A stretch of 33,119 bases of DNA, taken from assembly GCA_050692195.1 (NCBI GenBank), contig JBOGVA010000009.1:1-33119 (forward strand). Direction: 5' to 3'. This document shows positions 23,574 through 31,043 of the stretch, piece by piece. Position 1 is the stretch's first letter. Each line of letters opens with the position of its first letter. Below the pieces are notes generated by a model that had not been told where the DNA came from, did no database searches, and saw only the letters and a program-made list of their open reading frames with translations. Both the position numbers and the translations under genes were made by a program. The DNA is from JBOGVA01 sp050692195. GTDB taxonomy: Bacteria; Actinomycetota; UBA4738.

Positions 23574-24206
23574 ATGAAGCGGCTCTTCGCGCTCGCACTC
23601 GTTATCGGTGTGGCCTGCGGGCAGGCCCAGCCTGCCGTGACGATCCTTCCGAGGTCCACGGAAGAGGCGAACCCGCGACAGGCCGCCGAGGATCTCGAAG
23701 GCGCCATCCGGGGGGAGTCGGCCGGAGTGTCGCCGGGAGTATCTCTTGTCCCTCTGTCGATCCCGGAGTTCATCTTCGGACCCGCAACCGCAGTGGCCGA
23801 GGTCCAGCCACCCAGCTGGACGTTGGCGGGGCTGATCCCCAAGCACCGCAAGCTTACGGTCCGACCCTTGCCCTCGGGCCAGGGGACGTCCGCGATCAAC
23901 CTCATCGAGGTCTCGACGTTCGAAGAGCGGTGGGGGCGCCTGATGACTCCGGCCCAGCGAACGATCTTCGCGGCCTTCGCCGAGGACGAGGATCTCGGCG
24001 AGTGGCTGGTCATCGTCAACGACGTGGAAGTTACGGACGGTCCGGACCCGGTCCCACTCACCGCGTACCGTTGGACCCGGGTGGCCGTGGAGGCCTACGC
24101 ACTGTGCGGGATCCCGCCCTCGGAGATCGACGACTGCACGAGGGCCTTCTATCACTCGTCCGAGACGATGTTGGTCGGCGTGGGGGCGCGGTTCGCCGAC
24201 CGCTGA
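23574..24206 (+). CDS. probable lipoprotein of unknown function
   Basis: A 210-residue protein starting MKRLFALALVIGVACGQ: a short basic N-terminus, a hydrophobic core and a cysteine at position 15 in a near-lipobox context (GVAC; position -3 is Gly rather than Leu). It is therefore probably a membrane-anchored lipoprotein. The rest is a soluble domain with a Trp-containing PPSWTLAGLIP stretch, a WLVIVNDVEV strand and two cysteines near the C-terminus (ALCGIPPSEIDDC) that could form a disulfide. I do not recognise the family. It follows the flippase gene, and its stop codon is directly adjacent to that of the convergent LOG-family gene, with no gap. Confidence 0.75.
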   Translation: MKRLFALALVIGVACGQAQPAVTILPRSTEEANPRQAAEDLEGAIRGESAGVSPGVSLVPLSIPEFIFGPATAVAEVQPPSWTLAGLIPKHRKLTVRPLPSGQGTSAINLIEVSTFEERWGRLMTPAQRTIFAAFAEDEDLGEWLVIVNDVEVTDGPDPVPLTAYRWTRVAVEAYALCGIPPSEIDDCTRAFYHSSETMLVGVGARFADR

Positions 24207-24686
24207 TCAGGGGCCTCCGCCCGCCAGCCGCAAGGCCTCGGCTACCGCCTCCTCGGGCGTGTCCACGCGAGTAAACGCCTCGACCTTCGTGCCCCCCTTG
24301 GAGAGCTCCCACGTCCCAAGCCCGACGACGGGGACACCGGTCTTCAGGGCGAAGGCGATCTCCGAGAGCGTCCCGAACTCCCCGGCCACCGCGATGACCG
24401 CGTCCGATGCTCGGATGATGAGCGCGTTGCGCATCTCGCCCATGCCGGTGGGGATCGAGAACGACAGGTAGCGGTTGGCCGCGGCCCGGCCGGCCCCGGG
24501 GAGGATGCCGATGCTCGTGCCGCCCTCCGAGGCCGCCCCCCGCGCGCCGGCCTCCATCACCCCGCCCAGCCCTCCGCACACCAGGACCGCTCCAGCCCGA
24601 GCGAGGAGCCGCCCGATCTCCTCGGCCTGGTCGGCCACTTCCGGGGAGGCCGGATCGGGCCCGCACAGGGCGACGTACACGGCCAT
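24207..24686 (-). CDS. LOG-fold (TIGR00725-type) protein
   Basis: A 159-residue single Rossmann-like domain of the lysine-decarboxylase-like/LOG group. VCGGLGGVMEAGARGA (about 37-51) and GEFGTLSE (102-109) occupy the positions of the nucleotide- and phosphate-binding GGGxxGLM and PGGxGTxxE motifs; the second shows Ala-Gly-Glu-Phe-Gly in place of Pro-Gly-Gly-x-Gly. Related proteins are cytokinin-type phosphoribohydrolases or proteins of unknown role, and the altered motif makes LOG activity uncertain. It starts at ATG 24686, 5 bases after the helicase stop, and so probably shares its transcript. Confidence 0.85.
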   Translation of the reverse strand: MAVYVALCGPDPASPEVADQAEEIGRLLARAGAVLVCGGLGGVMEAGARGAASEGGTSIGILPGAGRAAANRYLSFSIPTGMGEMRNALIIRASDAVIAVAGEFGTLSEIAFALKTGVPVVGLGTWELSKGGTKVEAFTRVDTPEEAVAEALRLAGGGP

Positions 24687-24691
24687 GAGCG

Positions 24692-26959
24692 TCAGCCCCA
24701 GGTCCGCCCGAGCATGGAGGCGAGCAGCGCCACCGCCCCCTGCTTGTCGAGCGGCTCGTTGCCGTTCCCGCACTTGGGCGACTGCACGCAGGAGGGGCAA
24801 CCCCTCGCACACGGGCACTGCCGAACGGCCTCGAACGTCGCCTCGAGGAGGCGACGGCCTGATTCGTAGCCCCTCTCGGCGATCCCCGCGCCCCCGGGGT
24901 AGCCGTCGTAGATGAAGATCGTGGGTGCCCCCGTGTCCGGATGGAACGCGGTGGACACCCCGCCCACGTCCCACCGGTCGCAGGTGGCCACCAGCGGGAG
25001 CAGGCCGATGGCGGCGTGCTCCGCGGCGTGCGCCGAGCCGGGGAGCATGGCCGGCTTGACCTGGGCCCGCAGCAGCAGCCGCCTGGGGAGCAGCCACCAC
25101 AGGGCCCTGGTGACGAGGGTCTGCGGGGGTAGGGACAAGGGGACCTCGTCGATCACCTCCTGGGTGGAGGAGAGCTTGCGCTGGAACCCCACGACCTGGC
25201 GGGTCACCCTGACGTCCCCGAAGGACGAGGGCGTCTCTTCGACCTCCCGCCCGCGCAGGACGCCGAGCACCTCGATATCCGTGGTGTCGCGGGTCTGCGT
25301 GTAGTAGTCGGCCTCGCTCCGTCCGACCAGGGCCACCTTCCTCTCGAGGTCGAGCGCGCTCACTTCGAACTGCTCGCCCTGGTGCAGATACACCGCGCCG
25401 GGATGCACGTGCCAGAAGGCCCGAGCCTCGTCGACGGTGCCGAGCAGCCCGCCCGTCTCCTGGTCCACGATGGCGAACAGATCCCCGGACGCGGAGCGGA
25501 TGTCCACCAGCCGATGGGGAGACCGCCGCGCCGGATGATGGAGCAGTCCCCGGCGCCGGACGAGTTCGCCGCTCTCCACCATCCGATCGGCGGCGCGGGC
25601 TGCGCTCTCCCCGAGCACCTCGAGCTCATCCTGGGCCATCGGCTGCTCGCGCGCGGCGCAGGCCAGATGAGGCTCCAGGACGTAGGGATTCGTGGGATCG
25701 ACCACGGCCGCCTCGGCCGGCTTCGAGAACAGATCGTCCGGATGGTGTACCAGGTACTGGTCGAGTGGGTCGTCCTGAGCCACCAGCACAGCCAGCGAGG
25801 AGTCCGATCGGCGCCCCGCCCTCCCGGCTTGCTGCCACATCGACGCCCGCGTTCCCGGATAGCCCGCCAGCAGGGCGGCGTCGAGCGATCCGACGTCGAT
25901 CCCCAGCTCGAGGGCGGTCGTCGCCGCCACCCCCAGGAGCTCGCCCCCGAACAACGCTCGCTCCAGCTCGCGTCGCTCCTGGGGCAGGAAGCCGGCGCGG
26001 TACGCCTTGACCCGACGCTTCAGGCTCGCCGGAAGGCCCCGCCGGGTGAACTCGGCCACGAGCTCCGCCGCGCGGCGGGACCGGCAGAAGGCGATGGTCC
26101 TGGCTTCGGCCTCGATCAGCCGCCCCAGCAACCAGGAGGTCTCGGACACCGAGCTCCGCCGCAGGCCGAGCTCCTCGTCTATGAGGGGCGGGTTCCACAG
26201 GACGAACAGCTTCTCGCCCCGCGGGGAGGCGTCCTCGGCCACCTCCGAGAAGGGCAGCCCCACCAGGCGCTCAGCCAGCTCGGCCGGGTTCCCGACGGTG
26301 GCAGAGGCCAGGACGAACTGGGGCCGGCCGCCGTAGTGGGCGACGAGCCGCCGGAGGCGCCTCAGGATCATCGCCACGTGGGAGCCGAACACGCCACGGG
26401 CGACGTGGGCCTCGTCCACCACCACCAGGGCCAGGCGGAGGAAGAAGTCGGCCCACCTGGCATGTCCGGGCAGGATGCTCGCGTGGAGCATGTCGGGATT
26501 GCTCATGACCAGGTTGGCGTTCCTCCGGATGAGGGGGCGCTCCGGCTGCGGCGTGTCGCCGTCATACACGCCCGCTCGCACCTGGGGCAGCCGAAGCTCC
26601 CGAACCTGCCGGAGCTGGTCGCGGGCCAGGGCCTTGGTGGGGAACAGATACAGCGCCGTCCGCTTCTCGTCGGCCAGGACGGTGCGGGCGAAGGCCAGGT
26701 TGTAGACCAACGTCTTCCCGGATGCGGTCCCTGTGGCCATGATCACGTTGTCGCCTTGCTCCAGCAGGCGCAGCGCCCCGCTTTGATGGGGATAGAGGCC
26801 CTCCACCCCGAGCAAGGAGAGGCGCTGGCGAAGCGTGTCGGGGAGGTCCGGAAGGGGGTCCGGGGTGGGATTCCGCGCCTCCAGGACCTCGACGTGGGCG
26901 AGGGACTCCTCGCCGCCGTCCACGCTGGCCAGCTCCTCTACGAACGTGCGCGCGTCCAC
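24692..26959 (-). CDS. Hrq1/MrfA-like DEAD/DEAH-box helicase with DUF1998 zinc region
   Basis: A 755-residue superfamily 2 helicase likely to act in DNA repair. It has a Q-motif-like YPHQSGALRLL (57-67), Walker A ATGTASGKT (75-83), DEAH 182-185, and LASATVGNP (motif III). The second lobe has TTALELGIDVGSLD (motif V) and QQAGRAGRR (motif VI). The C-terminus is a DUF1998/MZB domain with five cysteines near 715-730 (CPCARGCPSC, then CGNGN), the iron or zinc-binding group seen in Hrq1/MrfA. MrfA of Bacillus works in mitomycin C lesion repair with the nuclease MrfB, not seen here. The start is GTG 26959; the extension to 27091 would overlap the previous gene. A helicase next to bldG is also the Streptomyces order (SCO3550-SCO3549, from memory). 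Confidence 0.92.
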   Translation of the reverse strand: MDARTFVEELASVDGGEESLAHVEVLEARNPTPDPLPDLPDTLRQRLSLLGVEGLYPHQSGALRLLEQGDNVIMATGTASGKTLVYNLAFARTVLADEKRTALYLFPTKALARDQLRQVRELRLPQVRAGVYDGDTPQPERPLIRRNANLVMSNPDMLHASILPGHARWADFFLRLALVVVDEAHVARGVFGSHVAMILRRLRRLVAHYGGRPQFVLASATVGNPAELAERLVGLPFSEVAEDASPRGEKLFVLWNPPLIDEELGLRRSSVSETSWLLGRLIEAEARTIAFCRSRRAAELVAEFTRRGLPASLKRRVKAYRAGFLPQERRELERALFGGELLGVAATTALELGIDVGSLDAALLAGYPGTRASMWQQAGRAGRRSDSSLAVLVAQDDPLDQYLVHHPDDLFSKPAEAAVVDPTNPYVLEPHLACAAREQPMAQDELEVLGESAARAADRMVESGELVRRRGLLHHPARRSPHRLVDIRSASGDLFAIVDQETGGLLGTVDEARAFWHVHPGAVYLHQGEQFEVSALDLERKVALVGRSEADYYTQTRDTTDIEVLGVLRGREVEETPSSFGDVRVTRQVVGFQRKLSSTQEVIDEVPLSLPPQTLVTRALWWLLPRRLLLRAQVKPAMLPGSAHAAEHAAIGLLPLVATCDRWDVGGVSTAFHPDTGAPTIFIYDGYPGGAGIAERGYESGRRLLEATFEAVRQCPCARGCPSCVQSPKCGNGNEPLDKQGAVALLASMLGRTWG

Positions 26960-26996
26960 GGAGAAGATGCTAGGCGGTCGTGGTGACGCGGACCTT

Positions 26997-28280
26997 TCAG
27001 TCCGGAGGGGCCGCAGCCTGCGGTCGGATGTAGGTCCGCCAGACGTCGGCGAAGTATCGCAAGAGTTTGAACTCGCCGCGGTAGTGCACAAGCTCGTAGA
27101 CGATTAGAGCGATGAAGGCGACGCTGGTGTACTCGCGGACGACGACCCTCCGAACGTCAGGGTCGGCGTCGAACACGCCCGAGAACAACGAGGGGAGGAA
27201 CTGGAGGTACGGGTCGATCAGCGGGTCGAAGAGCTGGAAGAGCCACAGGCCCAGGAGCGCGTAGGCCTCCCATCGGAGGAAGCGGAACTTGAACAGCGCT
27301 ACCGCGGCGAACAGCCCCTGCACCGTGGTGAGGAGGATCTCCACCCGCTGCTGGTAGTCGAACTCGATGGCGAACCCCGCCTCGCCCCGCACGGCGTGCG
27401 TGATGGCGAACACCAGCGGGATCATGGCGATGAGCAGCGTCCACTGGTTGATCTTCGCCGCCACGATGTTCATGAACGCTTGTTGGACTCGCGCCTGCCG
27501 GCTCCAGTAGATGACGGTGAAGAACTCCGGGAACTCGGAGAGGAGGGGGGCGACCCACTGGAGCAACAGGTAGGCGGGGACATGGATGAACACGCCGATG
27601 TCCTGCATGCCGTGCACGAACGGCTCGGCGGCGAAGAGCAGCACCATGCCGCCCAACAGGAAGGCTCCGATGGCGAAGTTGCGCTGGAAGACCCGCGACC
27701 CCGTCTCCATGACCCGCTTCGGCACCCCCCGGAGCAGCTCGACCTCCTCGGCCTCGGCGGGGGGGAGCCTTGACAGCATCAGGAGATAGCCGGCAAACAT
27801 GGCCACGAGAATGCCGGTGTCCAGGATGCCGAGCGTCCCTCGGAGGACCCACAGGAACGAGTAGGTGGAAGGGACGGTGAGGGCGACGATCTCCACCGCG
27901 TGGTGCGGCGCGATGTCGAGATAGCCGGGCCACCGCCCCTGCCGGGACAGCACCCTACGGCCGATCAGGAAGATGACCGGGAGAGCCGCCCCCACCAGCA
28001 ACCGGTTCGCCCCCGTGAAGTTGGCCGTGACCAGGTGGAGCTGGGCCGGATCGCGGGCGGCGTTCCTGGCCAGGACGGCCTCCACCGCGAACTCAGGGGA
28101 GACCTGGAGGAAGGCGAGGATGGCCAGGGCCATGCCGCGAGACATGAAGAACGCGGCGATCTCAGTGGCCCAGGCGATGGCCAGCGTGGCCCCGATGACC
28201 GCGGGGAAGGGCCAGACCTTGGCGAAGATGCCGCCCTTCAGCGGCTCGTGGAGCCCCAGGACGGCAAGGAGGCGTCTCAC
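26997..28280 (-). CDS. CaCA-type sodium/calcium exchanger-like membrane protein
   Basis: A 427-residue membrane protein with about 11 helices and two alpha-repeat-like segments. The first (about 58-100) reads QVSPEFAVEAVLAR and, later, NFTGANRLLVGAALP. The second (about 255-310) has SEFPEFFTVIYWSR and AAKINQWTLLIAMIP. Acidic residue plus Pro/Ser in one helix and a conserved Asn in the next, repeated in both halves, is the ion-binding arrangement of calcium/cation antiporters, although the sequences are divergent. The ion is unknown. The GTG at 28280 follows the LytR-family stop by 43 bases, and the helicase starts 37 bases after its stop. The longer reading to 28376 overlaps the LytR gene and adds a soluble leader. 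Confidence 0.75.
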   Translation of the reverse strand: MRRLLAVLGLHEPLKGGIFAKVWPFPAVIGATLAIAWATEIAAFFMSRGMALAILAFLQVSPEFAVEAVLARNAARDPAQLHLVTANFTGANRLLVGAALPVIFLIGRRVLSRQGRWPGYLDIAPHHAVEIVALTVPSTYSFLWVLRGTLGILDTGILVAMFAGYLLMLSRLPPAEAEEVELLRGVPKRVMETGSRVFQRNFAIGAFLLGGMVLLFAAEPFVHGMQDIGVFIHVPAYLLLQWVAPLLSEFPEFFTVIYWSRQARVQQAFMNIVAAKINQWTLLIAMIPLVFAITHAVRGEAGFAIEFDYQQRVEILLTTVQGLFAAVALFKFRFLRWEAYALLGLWLFQLFDPLIDPYLQFLPSLFSGVFDADPDVRRVVVREYTSVAFIALIVYELVHYRGEFKLLRYFADVWRTYIRPQAAAPPD

Positions 28281-28323
28281 GTCAAGGCTCTCTCGATGGC
28301 TCCCAGGTTCCGCGGCGCGGGGC

Positions 28324-29292
28324 CTACCGGCCCGCGACGCCGTCGGCCCGCATGTCAGCGTAGACCGAGGGGGCACGGGGGGAGAGGAACACGACGCTTT
28401 GGTCTCCCACGGTCCCCACGGTGGCAGGGACCAGAAGATTGTTCACGCGGCCGGGCGGGACCTGCGTCGCGGTCAGTCCCAGGTCGACCAGTGTCTTGAG
28501 GCTGAGATCGGTCCGGACGTTCCGCCAACCGACGGTGATCCACTTGAATAGCTTGCCGGGATTCCTATCGAAGCTAGACCTGAGCTTGGTCAGCGCGGCC
28601 AGGAAGAGTCGCCCATGGTTCATGGACCTTCCGAAGTCCCCTCCCGGGACCGAGTGGCGATCGCGGGCGAAGGCCAGGGCTTCCTCTCCCGTCAGATGAT
28701 GGCGGCCGGCCGAGAAGTTGGAGCCGGAGGCCTCGTCGCGCATGGCTCGGGGGATGTGAAGCTTCAGCCCGCCGATCCCGTCGACCATCCTGATGAGGCC
28801 GTTGAAGGACGTCAGGAGCCAGAAGTCGATCCGGATCCCTGTCAGGTTCTCGATGGTCCTGACCATGAGAGGCGGGCCGCCCAGAACCATGGCGGTGTTG
28901 ATCTTGGCGACGCCGTGTCCCGGGATGGACACCCAGGAGTCCCTGGGGAAGCCGAGGATGGTGGCGCGACGCCGGCGAGGGTTCACCCCGATCAGGTGGA
29001 TCGAGTCGGCGCGCATCCGGGAGACGTTCTCACCAGGGCGGGCGTCGCTTCCGAGGGCAAGGATGAAGAGGGGTCGGTTGCCCTCGAGCGCGGGGACGAA
29101 GGACGCCCCGTGCGCGGACTGGATCTCCACGGCTGGCTCCGATGCCTGGGCCGGGTTCGGCATCTCTCGGATCCCGAGGACCGCGGCCGAGGCCACGACC
29201 ACGAGGAGGAGGACGATCGCTCCCAGTCGCAGCGCCCAACGGGACTTGAGGGGAGCCAGGCGGGTCCGCTTCCTGTGACGGGGCCCTCTCAT
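28324..29292 (-). CDS. LytR-CpsA-Psr (LCP) family cell-wall ligase
   Basis: A 322-residue membrane-anchored protein that attaches polymers such as teichoic acid, arabinogalactan or capsule to peptidoglycan from lipid-linked intermediates. A basic N-terminus leads into a helix (about 22-42). The LCP domain follows with ILALGSDARPGE (about 77-88), RADSIHLIGVNP, FPRDSWVSIPGHGVAKINTA and AFARDRHSVPGGDFGRSMNH, which includes the arginine residues that bind the pyrophosphate. The ATG at 29292 overlaps the stop of the upstream gene (ATGA), so the two are co-translated. This is the only clear cell-wall polymer ligase in the window. Confidence 0.93.
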   Translation of the reverse strand: MRGPRHRKRTRLAPLKSRWALRLGAIVLLLVVVASAAVLGIREMPNPAQASEPAVEIQSAHGASFVPALEGNRPLFILALGSDARPGENVSRMRADSIHLIGVNPRRRRATILGFPRDSWVSIPGHGVAKINTAMVLGGPPLMVRTIENLTGIRIDFWLLTSFNGLIRMVDGIGGLKLHIPRAMRDEASGSNFSAGRHHLTGEEALAFARDRHSVPGGDFGRSMNHGRLFLAALTKLRSSFDRNPGKLFKWITVGWRNVRTDLSLKTLVDLGLTATQVPPGRVNNLLVPATVGTVGDQSVVFLSPRAPSVYADMRADGVAGR

Positions 29293-30101
29293 GAGGATGG
29301 ACCGGCCTGAGGAGAGGGGATGCCCAAGGCCAACCGCCTGGTCGCCTCAGGTAGAAGCATCCGCACCGTGACGGTGGCGCTCGGGTATCCCACGATCAGC
29401 CAACCGCCCCTGCCGGGCCTCAGAAGATAGCTCCCCTGGCCGACCACCTCGACTCGATCCCCGTCCAGCAGCGTGCCGTCGGCGCGAAAGACCACATTGG
29501 CAATAGCGGCGTGTGGCCGGCCCCGCGGGTCGAGCAAGACGCGCACGCCCAGAGATGAGCGCCCGGCCGCCAGCCCGGCGAGCTGGGGGCCGATGTCCCC
29601 GGGGGTGAGCGACTTGGCATCGGAGATCGCGCGATCTCTCACCGAAGGGGCGAATGCATCCCAGGCGTCGTCGGGGACGTTCTTCCACGACAGGGGGTCG
29701 AGGAACACTCGGTCGTAGAAGCGGCTCAGGGTGGTCTGGATGCCGGCCGCCACGTCCCGCGCCGCTCGATGTCTGACTCTCCCCGTGGACGAGGCTGCCA
29801 CGTTCACCAGCGGAAGGACGAACGGCGGGCGGGGAGGCTGAGACATGGGATTCGGGGAGGCGGCCGGAGGCCGGGTGACCACGGTGGGCCGCAGGGTGAT
29901 CCCCAGGGGAACGGCAACCCCGAGCAAGACAAGGGCGAGCCCTATGAGCACCAATCGAGACCTCAGCCAGCGACTGCTGGTCGCCGGGCGCCGATACCTT
30001 CCAAGGATGAAGCCATCCTCCGGGGGCGATGAGGCGGAGGGCTCGACGACGCCGAGCGAATCTCGGTCCGGAGGCTGCCTGGACGGTGCGGCCGGGCGCA
30101 T
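29289..30101 (-). CDS. single-pass membrane-anchored protein of unknown function
   Basis: A 270-residue protein that I do not recognise. A Pro/Arg-rich cytoplasmic stretch of about 45 residues precedes one hydrophobic helix (about 48-70). A Pro-rich linker (PNPMSQPPRPP) and an outer alpha/beta domain follow (about 105-250), with LSRFYDRVFLDPLSW, GVRVLLDPRGRPHAAIA and GGWLIVGYPSATVTV segments. It is coupled by ATGA overlap to the LCP ligase gene and may serve as its partner. The start ATG 30101 has no ribosome-binding site, but a TAACCT hexamer ends 9 bases upstream, suggesting a leaderless mRNA. It is divergent from bldG. Confidence 0.78.
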   Translation of the reverse strand: MRPAAPSRQPPDRDSLGVVEPSASSPPEDGFILGRYRRPATSSRWLRSRLVLIGLALVLLGVAVPLGITLRPTVVTRPPAASPNPMSQPPRPPFVLPLVNVAASSTGRVRHRAARDVAAGIQTTLSRFYDRVFLDPLSWKNVPDDAWDAFAPSVRDRAISDAKSLTPGDIGPQLAGLAAGRSSLGVRVLLDPRGRPHAAIANVVFRADGTLLDGDRVEVVGQGSYLLRPGRGGWLIVGYPSATVTVRMLLPEATRRLALGIPSPQAGPSS

Positions 30102-30110
30102 CGGGCAGGC

Positions 30111-30116
30111 AGGTTA
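30111..30116 (-). promoter_or_regulatory. candidate -10 element for the 30101 gene
   Basis: TAACCT on the minus strand, 9 bases before the ATG at 30101. No Shine-Dalgarno lies between, so the mRNA would be leaderless. It mirrors the TAGACT on the other strand before bldG. Confidence 0.4.
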
Positions 30117-30174
30117 GCAGCCCCGGGACGCATTTCAACCTGGAGCGGAGGATCTGGGAGCTGGAGCCTGATGT

Positions 30175-30180
30175 TAGACT
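30175..30180 (+). promoter_or_regulatory. candidate -10 element for bldG
   Basis: TAGACT, 9 bases before the bldG ATG at 30190, in the 88-base gap between divergent genes. There is no ribosome-binding site or clear -35. It is consistent with leaderless transcription. Confidence 0.4.
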
Positions 30181-30189
30181 GGCCGTCCC

Positions 30190-30540
30190 ATGGACCTGGA
30201 CGTGGAGACCACTCGCCGGGGGGAGGCGAGCGTCCTCACCCTCAGAGGGGAGATCGACGTCTACACGGCCCCCCGACTCCGCCAGACGATCGTCGACCTC
30301 GTCGACGGCGGAGCAGCCCATATCGTCGTGGACATGCAGAAGGTGGACTTCCTCGATTCGACGGGGCTGGGCGTGCTGGTGGAGGGGTTGAAGAGGATCA
30401 AGGGCAAGGACGGAACCCTCTCGATCGTGGCGACACACGAGAAGATCCTGAAGATCTTCGACATCACCGGCCTGAACAAGGCGTTCGCCATCCATGGCTC
30501 CATCGAGGACGCCTTCGCGGAGTCCGTCCCCGAGGCATGA
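30190..30540 (+). CDS. bldG: BldG-like anti-sigma factor antagonist (STAS domain)
   Basis: A 116-residue single STAS domain that binds an anti-sigma factor when unphosphorylated, freeing a sigma factor. GEIDVYTAPRLRQ (about 20-32) and VDFLDSTGLGVLV (52-64) are typical; Ser57 in the DSTG motif is the expected phosphorylation site, the same residue number as I recall for Streptomyces BldG. The similarity continues through ILKIFDITGLNKAF. It overlaps the following RsbW-like gene by ATGA. The neighbourhood helicase-bldG-anti-sigma-hppA matches SCO3550-SCO3547 of Streptomyces, which supports orthology. The gene may be leaderless (see the TAGACT element). Confidence 0.92.
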   Translation: MDLDVETTRRGEASVLTLRGEIDVYTAPRLRQTIVDLVDGGAAHIVVDMQKVDFLDSTGLGVLVEGLKRIKGKDGTLSIVATHEKILKIFDITGLNKAFAIHGSIEDAFAESVPEA

Positions 30541-30998
30541 CTGTTCCGCGCGCAGAGCCGGCGCCGACGGCCCCGGAGCTTGAGCTCGAGTTCCCACCGA
30601 AGCCCGAGTTCGTACGACTGGCCCGGCACGCCGTGGCGGCCCTGGGCCGGCTCCACGAGGCCCCGGCCGACGTCGTCGATGACATCAAGCTGGCGGTCTC
30701 GGAGGCATGCACCACCGCAGTTCTCTCGAGCGCCGCCGCCGCGGCGCAGGACCCCATCCATGTGAGTGCCCTCGCGGACTCCGGTCGGATGCTGATCGAG
30801 GTGGTCGATCCCGCATCGGGGTTGCTGCGTGAGGTGATCGGATCTCCCACAGAGCTCGATACGGAGGACCTCCCCTTCGAGCGGATGCTCTCGCTCCCCG
30901 TTATCCGCGGATTGGTGGACGAGGTAGCGGTGGCCCCGAATGAGCGGGGGGGAGTGGCCGTTCGCATGGTCGTCTCCCTCGGGGGTCCAGGGGGGTAG
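30537..30998 (+). CDS. RsbW-like anti-sigma factor with degenerate ATP-binding site
   Basis: A 153-residue HATPase_c_2 (GHKL) protein, the presumed partner of BldG. The N-box region reads DIKLAVSEACTTAV (49-62), with E56 present but Thr60 where the Mg-ATP-binding asparagine normally stands. The G1 box is reduced to DPASG (91-95) instead of DxGxG. The GLVDEV near 126-131 fits the helix after the ATP lid. It may therefore bind the antagonist or sigma factor without acting as a kinase. I recall that the actinobacterial proteins next to BldG (SCO3548/ApgA type) also lack the Asn, so this could be a family trait. The ATG at 30537 overlaps the bldG stop. Confidence 0.85.
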   Translation: MTVPRAEPAPTAPELELEFPPKPEFVRLARHAVAALGRLHEAPADVVDDIKLAVSEACTTAVLSSAAAAAQDPIHVSALADSGRMLIEVVDPASGLLREVIGSPTELDTEDLPFERMLSLPVIRGLVDEVAVAPNERGGVAVRMVVSLGGPGG

Positions 30999-31043
30999 CC
31001 GCAGCTGGACCCGCTGTCCTCCCGGCTGCTCCGTTGGGGGATC

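Noticed and set aside
22575..24155. Minus-strand frame of 526 codons opposite the flippase and lipoprotein
   Set aside because: Highly charged shadow composition with no domain; both plus-strand genes are coherent.
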